Assembly (NCBI RefSeq): GCF_002893765.1
Contig: NZ_CP025938.1
Location: 620,001-684,000, forward strand
Source: Tamlana carrageenivorans
GTDB taxonomy: Bacteria > Bacteroidota > Bacteroidia > Flavobacteriales > Flavobacteriaceae
Reading direction: 5' to 3'
Length of the DNA stretch: 64,000 bases
Shown here: positions 58,301-64,000 of the stretch, piece after piece
Position numbering within the stretch: position 1 is the stretch's first letter
How the letters are laid out: the number at the start of each line of letters is the position of its first letter
Translations under genes and position numbers: made by a program
Notes under the pieces: model-generated
Databases searched by the model: none
The model's input: only the letters and a program-made list of their open reading frames with translations
Told to the model about the DNA's origin: nothing

Positions 58301-59431
58301 TGTACTATAAACAACATTATAAGCTAAAACCCCAGTTGGATCGTAGCTGGAACGATCGTTATAAAAAATTGGCGATTCCACATTATATAAGGTATTAAAA
58401 GCAACCACGATACCATCTACTTTTTGATAGCCGTTAGTAGTTCCTCCAGAAGTATCAGATCCTCCTACTAGCGTGATACCATTATTCCATTTATCGCCAC
58501 TACTCACCACATCTTGAATGTAGTTGTTGGTAATAACATGGTAACTATCGGTGATTCTAATACCCCCTGTACCTTCAACATTTTCTCCTAGAAAATAATT
58601 TCCTTCTACTTTAGCACGCGCTCCATGTCGCATCACTAAAGAACCTCTACACCTTCTAAAAGTGTTGTTGCGGTATACGTTATCGGCACTTTTGTTGGTT
58701 ATAATTTCGTTTTCACCATCAGCTTTGTAAAAATAATTACCTTCTACAGTTACGCTTGCACTTTTATCTTGAAATTCGCTTGTACCAACTCGAATTGTTT
58801 CACTGTCGCCAGAATGCGTTGTAGAGGGGTCACGCTTAATATAATTATAGAAATAATTGTTTCTTATGATATGCCCTACAGGGTTATAATCATTATACTC
58901 TAGTTCTACCAATACTAGAGCTCCTGGGCTATTTTTGTTAAGAAAAGAACAATTTTCAACCACGTTATTGGTACCATAAAGTACTATCCAGCGGTGTTTA
59001 TCTGTACCACTAGGGGTTAGATTATTAAATCCGCAGTTTCTAATGGTTGAATGATTGGCGTAAGCACTACTCTTTCTAAATTGAATGTGATTATTACTGC
59101 CAGGCCCACCATTCCAGTAGAACCCATCGATAACAACATAGTCTCCAGAAATATCCATATTGGTTAAGCCCGTAAAGACTGCGCTCCCAGGGGTTTGTGC
59201 TCTTAAGATAATCGGGTTTGAAGCAGTTCCGTTTGCAGTGAAATTAATTCTTTGTTCATCACTGTAGGTTCCGTTGGTCCAAGTAACCACATCTCCAGGA
59301 GATAGGCTTAATGCGTTAAACTCATCGGCTGAGCTAACGGTGTAATCGGCGCCATAGGTCTGTAAAGCGCACAAAAGGGTCGTAACGAAAAGAGCCATGC
59401 GGCCAATTCGTTTAAATAAAAAATGTTTCAT
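55373..59431 (-). CDS. Dual-catalytic alginate lyase: PL6 + PL7, T9SS-secreted
   Basis: 1352 residues. Signal peptide (1-28). PL6 (about 28-470) has EIITNKSADNVYRNNTFRRCRGSLVMRHG with the catalytic Lys and Arg of the PL6/chondroitinase-B fold. Then a BACON domain (~505-590), Big2 (~597-675), F5/8-type (~680-825), another Big2 (~830-905), a second catalytic domain of alginate_lyase2/PL7 type (~915-1135: QRSELRFLEN, MQIHDD, YWKNGVYLQD) and a second F5/8 domain (~1140-1275), then a Por sorting domain. One polypeptide can thus cleave alginate with two different folds. Boundaries are rough. Confidence 0.85.
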   Translation of the reverse strand: MKHFLFKRIGRMALFVTTLLCALQTYGADYTVSSADEFNALSLSPGDVVTWTNGTYSDEQRINFTANGTASNPIILRAQTPGSAVFTGLTNMDISGDYVVIDGFYWNGGPGSNNHIQFRKSSAYANHSTIRNCGFNNLTPSGTDKHRWIVLYGTNNVVENCSFLNKNSPGALVLVELEYNDYNPVGHIIRNNYFYNYIKRDPSTTHSGDSETIRVGTSEFQDKSASVTVEGNYFYKADGENEIITNKSADNVYRNNTFRRCRGSLVMRHGARAKVEGNYFLGENVEGTGGIRITDSYHVITNNYIQDVVSSGDKWNNGITLVGGSDTSGGTTNGYQKVDGIVVAFNTLYNVESPIFYNDRSSYDPTGVLAYNVVYSTESNIVSGDISGTGQGMTYEGNIFGGAPIGISDSGITEANANFSASGEIFKPSASGAAANAAGSAYSSTVNNDIEGRTRPNSNMDAGAHEVSGASGSATFAPHTNSMVGVSVGASFLDATGNGSSGDYLSVASLSDFPAEGDTATVNVSSNVSWAVTDNQSWITVSPSSDSGNGTINVTVQENTADSERSGTITVSGSGVSNQTIQVTQEAASSGNVEVSSVAFSASNLNLSVGESQSLSVTVSPSDASNKSVSYSTSSSSVASVNSDGVVTGHAEGHATITVTTDDGGYTDTINMTVEEAPTPSVGDNVALNKSVQGTGTADGVHVASNLVDGDTGTRWSVSGFPQTATIDLGSVYTLGSTELVCYNDRAYQYTISVSNAQNGNYTEVVNRSSNTSGGTTSNPIADSFDSIDARFVKITVTGADSYTGSWVSLLELRVFAGEDAPSTVAVTSVSLTPSNVTLDEGDTEQLSASVSPSDATNKEVSYSSSNTNVATVNANGVVTAVSEGSANITVTTDDGDFTDTTVVTVNGSANNGTVPYDLVKFQDYLVQCKLQSPLSGTEATDAEIIAGYASNTFYVADGDKLAFYQTRDSGGTSQRSELRFLENWYVDGSSQTLHANVNIIEQTCEQLTIMQIHDDANVGSGPNKPLLRVYQSDDHLWAAVKVDAAGVSTTHIDLGATPSGYFDCDITIDSGDMIVEVNGTELVNVDVSFWSFPSYWKNGVYLQDSGEATVYFNELTLTGGGSGPTPTSTNVALEKSVSYSSEQSTNPAANLVDGDEDSRWSAQTYPEWAIVDLGGLYTIHSTEVICFNDRAYQYTIEVSEDGNNFTEVVDRSNNSTGGSNGAPISDDFSEIDARYVRISVSGANSYSGDWISIEELRVFGYSSATSKSSSSKLENDSLQMVTLWPNPASHTVNISGLDTASSVMVFDQTGKVVINQPLVGDSVDISNLNSGVYIFRIIGNDKVINKRIIKN

Positions 59432-59459
59432 TTAAGTTTAGTTTAAGTTTTAATTAAAA

Positions 59460-59520
59460 AAATGGTTTAATTGGTAAATCAAACTGGTTATTCAAAGTGG
59501 TGAACCAGTTTGATTCTTAC
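59460..59520 (-). promoter_or_regulatory. Leader element upstream of the PL6/PL7 gene
   Basis: On the plus strand it reads ATGGTTTAATTGGTAAATCA then AACTGGTTATTCAAAGTGGTGAACCA. It matches the PL7 gene leader over about 50 bp, including the TGGTGAACCA palindrome. The region from about 59525 to 59706 has nothing else I can support. Confidence 0.55.
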
Positions 59521-59794
59521 GCAATGTAAAAGAAAGAAGATAATTTAACAACTGAAAATCAACATTTTAGACAAACAACACGTTAATTAACATTTGAAAC
59601 GAATTCGATAAAAAGTATTTTTCATGATTAAAACACATATCAAAACACTTGAAAACTGTTGCTATATCTACATTTAAAGCTTCTGAATTTTATAAAATAT
59701 TATTGTTGTCCGATAAAAAACAGAATTAGCTAAAAAAGCTTTGGTGTTGGCCTTTTTTATTGATCGCACTCTTTATTTTGAAAACAGAACCTCC

Positions 59795-60994
59795 TTATGG
59801 GTCAAAAAGGCTTAATTGCCCAATGTTTTTGGTTGTAATCTCTTCCCAATTAGCTTCTGGGTTTTTCAGGAATTTGAACAAATCGATATATGTCATCAAA
59901 TGGTATCGTATGACGGACATCATATTGGAATAAGCCCAGTTTCTTTGGGCTTTTCTTTGGATCACAAGCATAATGAGCTGGATTATCAAACTGACCCAGA
60001 TTTGTATTTCGATGGCATTTTGATTGTCTCCCAAAAAATACTTTAGCGGAAAGTTCTGTTTAAGCCGCTTGAACATCGTCTCAATCTGCCACCTATTTTT
60101 ATAGATGTCGGCTATTTTGTCTGCATCAAGATCATAATTATTAGTGATGAACTCATAAACTTTTTGGTGCTTTTCGTGCCAAAAAGCGATTCTCCTCAGG
60201 GAAAAAGCGTTGCCGTTTTTGTCCGTAAGCCCTATTTTTTCGTCCTTTAGGACAGCATCGTCCACTTTATTGGAGATATCAAACTCTTCAAGGCTTGTAT
60301 AGCGAGCATTGTCCTTTTGCCGAGTCACAAAGTAAACATCTTCCAGTGTCCATTTTTGGTATTGCTCATAATCCACATACCCTTTGTCAAAAACCACATA
60401 AGAGCCCTTCTTGAGTTCCAGGTCTTTTAAAAAGGTGTGGTCGTGCGTGGCCGCGCTTGAAAACTTAATCAGACAAGGAACGTCTTCCATGGCGTTTATC
60501 ATAGTATGCATCTTGATACCTCCTTTCTTTTTGCCGTTGAGCGGGTTCCTTCCTACACCTTTAAGAATGTCACTAAATAGGGGGATGGTCGAGGAATCAA
60601 CGATTTTAAGGTTCTTCACTGCAGGTTCTAAGGGTCTGCTGTCCGATAAAAAGCGATGGTAACGTTTGTAGAGTAAATGATAAATATCGGCAAATACTTC
60701 AGAGCTTCTTCTCCTGTTAGCATCTGACAAGGTACTGCGTTTTGGAAAGTCCGTGAGTCCTAGATGGTTGATCTTTCCCTCGCAGGCAAGCATAATACTG
60801 GAAACCTCACGAAGTGAGCTACAGCCACTGATCACGGTAAATACCATAGTGGCCAAATGCTCATAGGTGGTAAACTTTTTGGTATAGCGATCGCTGTTGT
60901 GCTTTTTGGCTGTCCGATGAACATCTTTGGGCAAAATGAAATTTAATACCTGTTTGATTATGGGTTGTCCGCTAAAGTTTTTACTTTTATTCAT
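59795..60994 (-). CDS. IS4-family transposase (DUF4372 type)
   Basis: 399 residues from ATG 60994 (MNKSKNFSGQPIIKQVLNFI), which follows the right terminal repeat by 75 bp; the upstream frame to 61081 is not needed. It has the DUF4372-type N-terminus, DDE residues in the IVDSS and VVFDKGY blocks, and YKNRWQIETMFKRLKQ (Y-R-E-K signature). The gene looks intact, so transposition may be active. Confidence 0.85.
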   Translation of the reverse strand: MNKSKNFSGQPIIKQVLNFILPKDVHRTAKKHNSDRYTKKFTTYEHLATMVFTVISGCSSLREVSSIMLACEGKINHLGLTDFPKRSTLSDANRRRSSEVFADIYHLLYKRYHRFLSDSRPLEPAVKNLKIVDSSTIPLFSDILKGVGRNPLNGKKKGGIKMHTMINAMEDVPCLIKFSSAATHDHTFLKDLELKKGSYVVFDKGYVDYEQYQKWTLEDVYFVTRQKDNARYTSLEEFDISNKVDDAVLKDEKIGLTDKNGNAFSLRRIAFWHEKHQKVYEFITNNYDLDADKIADIYKNRWQIETMFKRLKQNFPLKYFLGDNQNAIEIQIWVSLIIQLIMLVIQRKAQRNWAYSNMMSVIRYHLMTYIDLFKFLKNPEANWEEITTKNIGQLSLFDP

Positions 60995-61028
60995 ATCTTG
61001 GATGTGTGATAACTTCAAGATACAAAAT

Positions 61029-61062
61029 AAGCGGGAAATCCTATCTTGGAAATCCCGCTTTT
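61029..61062 (+). terminator. Hairpin inside the right end of the IS
   Basis: AAGCGGGA (61029-61036) pairs with TCCCGCTT (61053-61060), followed by TTT. It lies between the right terminal repeat and the transposase start, so it could end transcription coming in from outside (or fold on the transposase leader). Insertion sequences often carry such insulation. Confidence 0.5.
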
Positions 61063-61286
61063 TAAATCTTTTATCGGACACTAATGATAAAATATATAAA
61101 AAAACAAGTCAAAAATTACATTTATGAAAACCAGATAAAAAGTGTTTTTTTGTTAGAACGAAGATTCAAGTTTTGGTTTTGAGGTTTTAGAAATGTCTTT
61201 TTCAAAAGAAAAGTGACTCTTTTCAGAATCACTTATGTGTTTTTTGCTTCGACAGGATTTAAATAATTCATAAAAACCCTCGTTGC

Positions 61287-61352
61287 AAATGATCTAAACC
61301 GTCTTGCTTAAAAATGTGAAAAACATTTTACGTAAAACAGTGTAGATCATTT
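61287..61352 (-). terminator. Hairpins downstream of tRNA-Pro
   Basis: AAATGATCTA (61287-61296) and TAGATCATTT (61343-61352) are a perfect 10-bp inverted repeat. Within it AAAATGT (61311-61317) and ACATTTT (61323-61329) form another stem. Both lie directly 3' of the leftward tRNA-Pro gene and probably terminate its transcript. Confidence 0.55.
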
Positions 61353-61354
61353 AG

Positions 61355-61429
61355 TCGGGATGACAGGATTTGAACCTGCGACCACACGGCCCCCAGCCGT
61401 GTACGCTAACCGGACTGCGCCACATCCCG
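61355..61429 (-). tRNA. tRNA-Pro (anticodon GGG)
   Basis: On the minus strand: acceptor CGGGATG pairing with CATCCCG, D-arm, anticodon stem CACGG...CCGTG with loop CTGGGGG (anticodon GGG), and the T-arm GCAGGTTCAAATCCTGT. No CCA is encoded. 75 nt; all arms pair well. Confidence 0.92.
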
Positions 61430-61486
61430 ATATTTACTTTAATTTATTTAACACACTTGACATTAGATGGACAACTCAAAATAAAA

Positions 61487-61726
61487 TCAACTATTATCTT
61501 CTAAATATCTCTTAATTCCACGTTTCTTTATTTTTGTTTCTATCAATATAGCATCTGTACGACTGCTAAAACTATAAGTTTTGATCAAAACCCAAGGAAC
61601 TCCTTTACTTGTGTATTTAGCCCCTCTTTGATTATGAGTAGCTAAACGTTTATCCACATTCTTGGTTTGTCCAACATAATATCGGTTAAGTGTCTCACTA
61701 AATATGATATAAACTAAATACTCCAT
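61487..61726 (-). CDS. GIY-YIG nuclease-domain protein
   Basis: 79 residues: MEYLVYIIFSETLNRYYVGQTKNVDKRLATHN is the GIY-YIG core (Y-x-x-YIIF...YYVG), with Arg in KRLATHNQRG and the later E of LIETKIKKRG. This is the UvrC-type N-terminal fold alone (URI family), cytoplasmic. It sits between the tRNA-Pro gene and a partial tRNA copy, which suggests recent arrival by insertion. Confidence 0.85.
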   Translation of the reverse strand: MEYLVYIIFSETLNRYYVGQTKNVDKRLATHNQRGAKYTSKGVPWVLIKTYSFSSRTDAILIETKIKKRGIKRYLEDNS

Positions 61727-61744
61727 TTAATTTTTTGGCTTTCA

Positions 61745-61799
61745 AAACGACCATCACGCTGCAAGCGTGATACGCTAACCGGACTGCGCCACATCCCGA
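61745..61799 (-). pseudogene. 3'-truncated tRNA copy
   Basis: 61771-61799 repeats 29 bp identical to the 5' part of the tRNA-Pro gene (61402-61430). The anticodon stem differs (TCACG/CGTGA, would-be anticodon TGC), and the sequence ends in the variable loop: the T-arm and 3' acceptor strand are missing, replaced by TTTTGAAAGCC. It cannot make a tRNA and is a remnant. Confidence 0.7.
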
Positions 61800-61867
61800 T
61801 TTAAATCATGAGATAAAGTATCTTGTGATTTTAATGAAATTGTTTTAAAAGTAGACAACTTGTTACT

Positions 61868-61936
61868 TGTCAGGTTGAGCTTGTCGAAACCCAAAGGGGT
61901 GCGGGTACATGAAGATATTTCGACAAGCTCAATATG
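61868..61936. repeat. Inverted pair of TTGAGCTTGTCGAAA elements
   Basis: TTGAGCTTGTCGAAA (about 61876-61890) and TTTCGACAAGCTCAA (about 61917-61931) are a perfect 15-bp inverted repeat around ACCCAAAGGGGTGCGGGTAC-type sequence. A related single copy occurs at 7469-7492. REP-like interspersed elements in intergenic DNA. Confidence 0.6.
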
Positions 61937-61975
61937 ACACAGTTATTGACTTTTAAATCAATTTTAGATTTTATT

Positions 61976-62956
61976 TTAATTGTAGGTTGAAGTAGCGACT
62001 TCAAAATCGGCATCCTTAGACGCTAAGTAACGTTCTGCATCAAGAGCTGCCATACAACCAGTACCAGCCGCTGTAATGGCTTGTCTGTATACATGATCGG
62101 CGGCATCACCGGAAACAAATACACCATCTATATTCGTTTTAGAAGTACCAGGCACATTAATAATGTATCCTGTCTCATCTAAATCTAAAAACCCTTTAAA
62201 AATATCGGTGTTTGGTTTGTGTCCAATGGCCACGAAGAAACCAGTTGCTGGAATCTCATGTTTTTCTTTAGTTACTTTATTATAAACACGTACACCGTTT
62301 ACTACTTGTCCGTCACCTAAAACCTCATCAGTTTCCGTGTTAAACAAAATCTCGATGTTTTCTGTATTCTTAACGCGATTAGCCATAATTTTAGAGGCTC
62401 TAAACTCATCTCTACGAACAAGCATGGTCACTTTTTTACAAAGCTTTGATAAATAATGCGCTTCTTCACAGGCAGAATCACCAGCACCAACAATAACAAC
62501 TTCTTGATTTCTATAAAAGAATCCGTCGCAAACCGCACAAGCAGAAACTCCGCCTCCAAGTTTTAAATATTTTTGTTCTGAATCTAATCCTAAATATTTA
62601 GCAGACGCCCCTGTTGAAATAATAACGGTATCACAGTGAATCTCTTTTTCGTCGTTTACCCAAACTTTATGTACATCGCTAGAGAAATCAACTTTGGTGA
62701 TCCAACCATCACGCACATCGGCTTCGAAACGCTCTGCTTGCTTTTGCAATTCCATCATCATTTCTGGTCCAGTAACACCTTCTGGATATCCAGGAAAATT
62801 CTCAACCTCGTTAGTCGTTGTTAATTGACCGCCTGGTTGTGTACCTTGATATAAAACAGGATTCATGTTTGCTCGAGCAGCATAAATAGCAGCTGTATAA
62901 CCAGCTGGTCCCGATCCTATAATAAGGCATTTTACTTTTTCTATTGTTTCAGACAT
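61976..62956 (-). CDS. trxB: Thioredoxin-disulfide reductase
   Basis: 326 residues. FAD-binding GSGPAGYTAAIYAARA, the redox motif CAVCDGFF, the NADPH motif GAGDSACEEA, and the C-terminal FVSGDAADHVYRQAITAAGTGCMAALDAERYL. The standard TrxB arrangement. Reduces thioredoxin with NADPH in the cytoplasm. The 5' region to 63061 has no other gene. Confidence 0.95.
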   Translation of the reverse strand: MSETIEKVKCLIIGSGPAGYTAAIYAARANMNPVLYQGTQPGGQLTTTNEVENFPGYPEGVTGPEMMMELQKQAERFEADVRDGWITKVDFSSDVHKVWVNDEKEIHCDTVIISTGASAKYLGLDSEQKYLKLGGGVSACAVCDGFFYRNQEVVIVGAGDSACEEAHYLSKLCKKVTMLVRRDEFRASKIMANRVKNTENIEILFNTETDEVLGDGQVVNGVRVYNKVTKEKHEIPATGFFVAIGHKPNTDIFKGFLDLDETGYIINVPGTSKTNIDGVFVSGDAADHVYRQAITAAGTGCMAALDAERYLASKDADFEVATSTYN

Positions 62957-63061
62957 AATCTTAACTTTTTAACATCACAAAAGTAGCTTTTTTGTTAGAA
63001 AACTTACAGTTAATTTATCAACAGTTTTTATATATTGATAATAATAACTTATAGCTACAAA

Positions 63062-63084
63062 AAAGCCCCAAAAAACGGGGCTTT
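63062..63084 (-). terminator. Terminator of the PpiD-like gene
   Basis: AAAGCCCC (63062-63069) pairs with GGGGCTTT (63077-63084) across AAAAAAC; read on the minus strand it is followed by T6. It closes the PpiD-like gene ending at 63113. Confidence 0.85.
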
Positions 63085-63112
63085 GAATCATTTTATTTAT
63101 AAGATAAATTAG

Positions 63113-64000
63113 CTACTGAATTTGTGCTTCAGCTCTATTATCTTCAATCTCGGCAGCATCTTTTAAAGCATTGTAAAGTCTCGCATTTACGATACTTGTT
63201 TTTTGTTGCTCAACACGATTAGCAGCCGCTTGATAATTTTCTAATTTTACTGCAGGTGTTACTTTAGTAACTTGAATAGCATACACCCCTTTTTCACCTT
63301 CTAACAAACCAGAAGTTTCTCCTTCATTAAGTCCAAAAGCAGCTCCAACTACAAAAGGTTCTCTTCCAGCTCCAGAAATTGTTGGATTTTTCATGTTGAT
63401 CCCTGTAGCTGTTTTAACAGACGTTTTTTCAGCAGCAGCGATTTCTTCTAAAGCAGTTGCTGAAATTCTATCTTTAATCATTTCAGCTTTTCTTTGTTTT
63501 CTAAGAATAGGTAAAACACGTGCTGTTGCATCATCAACAGACATTAAACCTGCTTTGTTTTGAGCGACAACCTGTGCGATAACATAACCACCAGGAATGT
63601 TAAATCGTTTGATATCACCAACTTCTACATCTTTTTCAAAAGCCCAACGTACAATTGGTCTTTGATTTCCAACACCAGGAATACTTTCGTCTAAAATTTT
63701 AATACCATTAACTGGTCGAACTGTGAACTTATTTTCTTTGGCTACAGTTTCAAAATCGCCTTCACCTGCTTTTATTTCGAAGTTAGAGGCGTCTCTAAAT
63801 ACTTTATCTGTAGTCGCTTCCGATGGTTCAATTTTTCTAGCTATAGTCCCTACTTGAACGGCTTTCTTAGGGTCTTTAAGTCCTTCAATTTCTATAATAT
63901 GGAAACCGAAAGCTGTTTTTACAACACCTAAGTCACCTACTTTACCTCCAAACTCGAAATCGTTAAATTCTGGAACCATAGAACCATAAGCATGCCAATC
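63113..64000 (-). CDS. PpiD/SurA-like peptidyl-prolyl isomerase, C-terminal part (runs off the window)
   Basis: About 296 residues visible; the gene continues past 64000. The segment GDLGVVKTAFGFHIIEIEG is the end of a parvulin (Rotamase) domain, followed by a long helical/beta periplasmic region ending AEAQIQ. This fits PpiD/SurA-type folding factors of the inner membrane and periplasm, but the N-terminal part is outside the window, so the exact family is not certain. Confidence 0.8.
   Translation of the reverse strand, partial: DWHAYGSMVPEFNDFEFGGKVGDLGVVKTAFGFHIIEIEGLKDPKKAVQVGTIARKIEPSEATTDKVFRDASNFEIKAGEGDFETVAKENKFTVRPVNGIKILDESIPGVGNQRPIVRWAFEKDVEVGDIKRFNIPGGYVIAQVVAQNKAGLMSVDDATARVLPILRKQRKAEMIKDRISATALEEIAAAEKTSVKTATGINMKNPTISGAGREPFVVGAAFGLNEGETSGLLEGEKGVYAIQVTKVTPAVKLENYQAAANRVEQQKTSIVNARLYNALKDAAEIEDNRAEAQIQ

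Larger units (their letters stand above)
59707..61080. mobile_element. IS4-family-type insertion sequence, 1374 bp
   Basis: Terminal inverted repeats TGTCCGATAAAA (59707-59718) and TTTTATCGGACA (61069-61080) match perfectly. They enclose one transposase gene. It lies just upstream of the alginate lyase gene's leader, so it could influence its expression. No target duplication is visible in the flanks (TATTGT left, CTAATG right), so the flanks may have rearranged or the ends may differ slightly. Confidence 0.8.

Noticed and set aside
59693..61095. TAAAATAT as IS target duplication
   Set aside because: The two copies lie 6-7 bp away from the terminal repeats, not directly adjacent.
61745..61799. 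A second functional tRNA (would-be anticodon TGC)
   Set aside because: T-arm and 3' acceptor strand are absent.

Overview
The window is chromosomal DNA of a marine-type flavobacterium (Bacteroidota). Low GC, type IX secretion (Por-type) C-terminal sorting domains on three large secreted proteins, Bacteroidota-style lipoproteins, a PspC/PadR/DUF2807 envelope operon and alginate lyases with carbohydrate-binding domains all point to Flavobacteriaceae. Everything here is read from sequence; no database search was run.

Layout. 1-3.9 kb: a leftward copper-type locus (MbnP-like lipoprotein, MbnH-like di-heme protein, Cys-rich outer-membrane protein, small CNGKCH membrane protein). 4.3-9.3 kb: a T9SS-secreted protein, an AIM24/TIGR00266 protein, four degenerate ~95-bp repeats and a DUF4442 protein. 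About 9.34-44.78 kb: a Mu-like transposable prophage of about 35.4 kb, inserted between the DUF4442 gene and an envelope operon. 44.9-48.4 kb: DUF4870-PadR-PspC-DUF2807 operon. 48.5-52.6 kb: uxuA, an SDR oxidoreductase, a divergent Nudix-type regulator and a HAD phosphatase. 52.8-59.4 kb: two multidomain alginate lyases, one with both PL6 and PL7 catalytic domains. 59.7-61.1 kb: an IS4-type element. 61.3-64 kb: tRNA-Pro, a GIY-YIG gene beside a truncated tRNA copy, trxB and the end of a PpiD-like gene.

Prophage logic. The early end is on the right: an S24 repressor (+) with three identical 17-bp operators faces a leftward early operon of a small protein, MuA-like DDE transposase, MuB-like ATPase, a second RecA-like ATPase, DUF3164 and many small proteins down to a KilA-N gene. 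The late genes form two divergent blocks from a palindrome-rich region at 25.62-25.81 kb. Rightward: terminase, DUF1320-like, portal, minor head protein (with a fused HExxH domain), gpG-like and tail-terminator-like genes. Leftward: protease/scaffold, capsid, holin, amidase, spanin-like, sheath, tube, frameshifting chaperone pair, tape measure, baseplate and fibres. Both ends carry inward-pointing copies of a 16-bp motif (AAAANCGAAATGCMCA-like).

Most notable: (i) a thymidylate synthase/dCMP-hydroxymethylase-like gene at the late end with one in-frame TAA where the conserved catalytic Glu should be; (ii) a probable -1 frameshift in the tail chaperone; (iii) a putative zinc metallopeptidase fused to the Mu F-like head protein; (iv) structured, possibly non-coding RNAs at 10.17-10.30 and 34.03-34.12 kb; (v) a PL6+PL7 dual-catalytic alginate lyase sharing a leader element with its neighbour; (vi) a GIY-YIG gene between a tRNA-Pro and a 3'-truncated tRNA copy.
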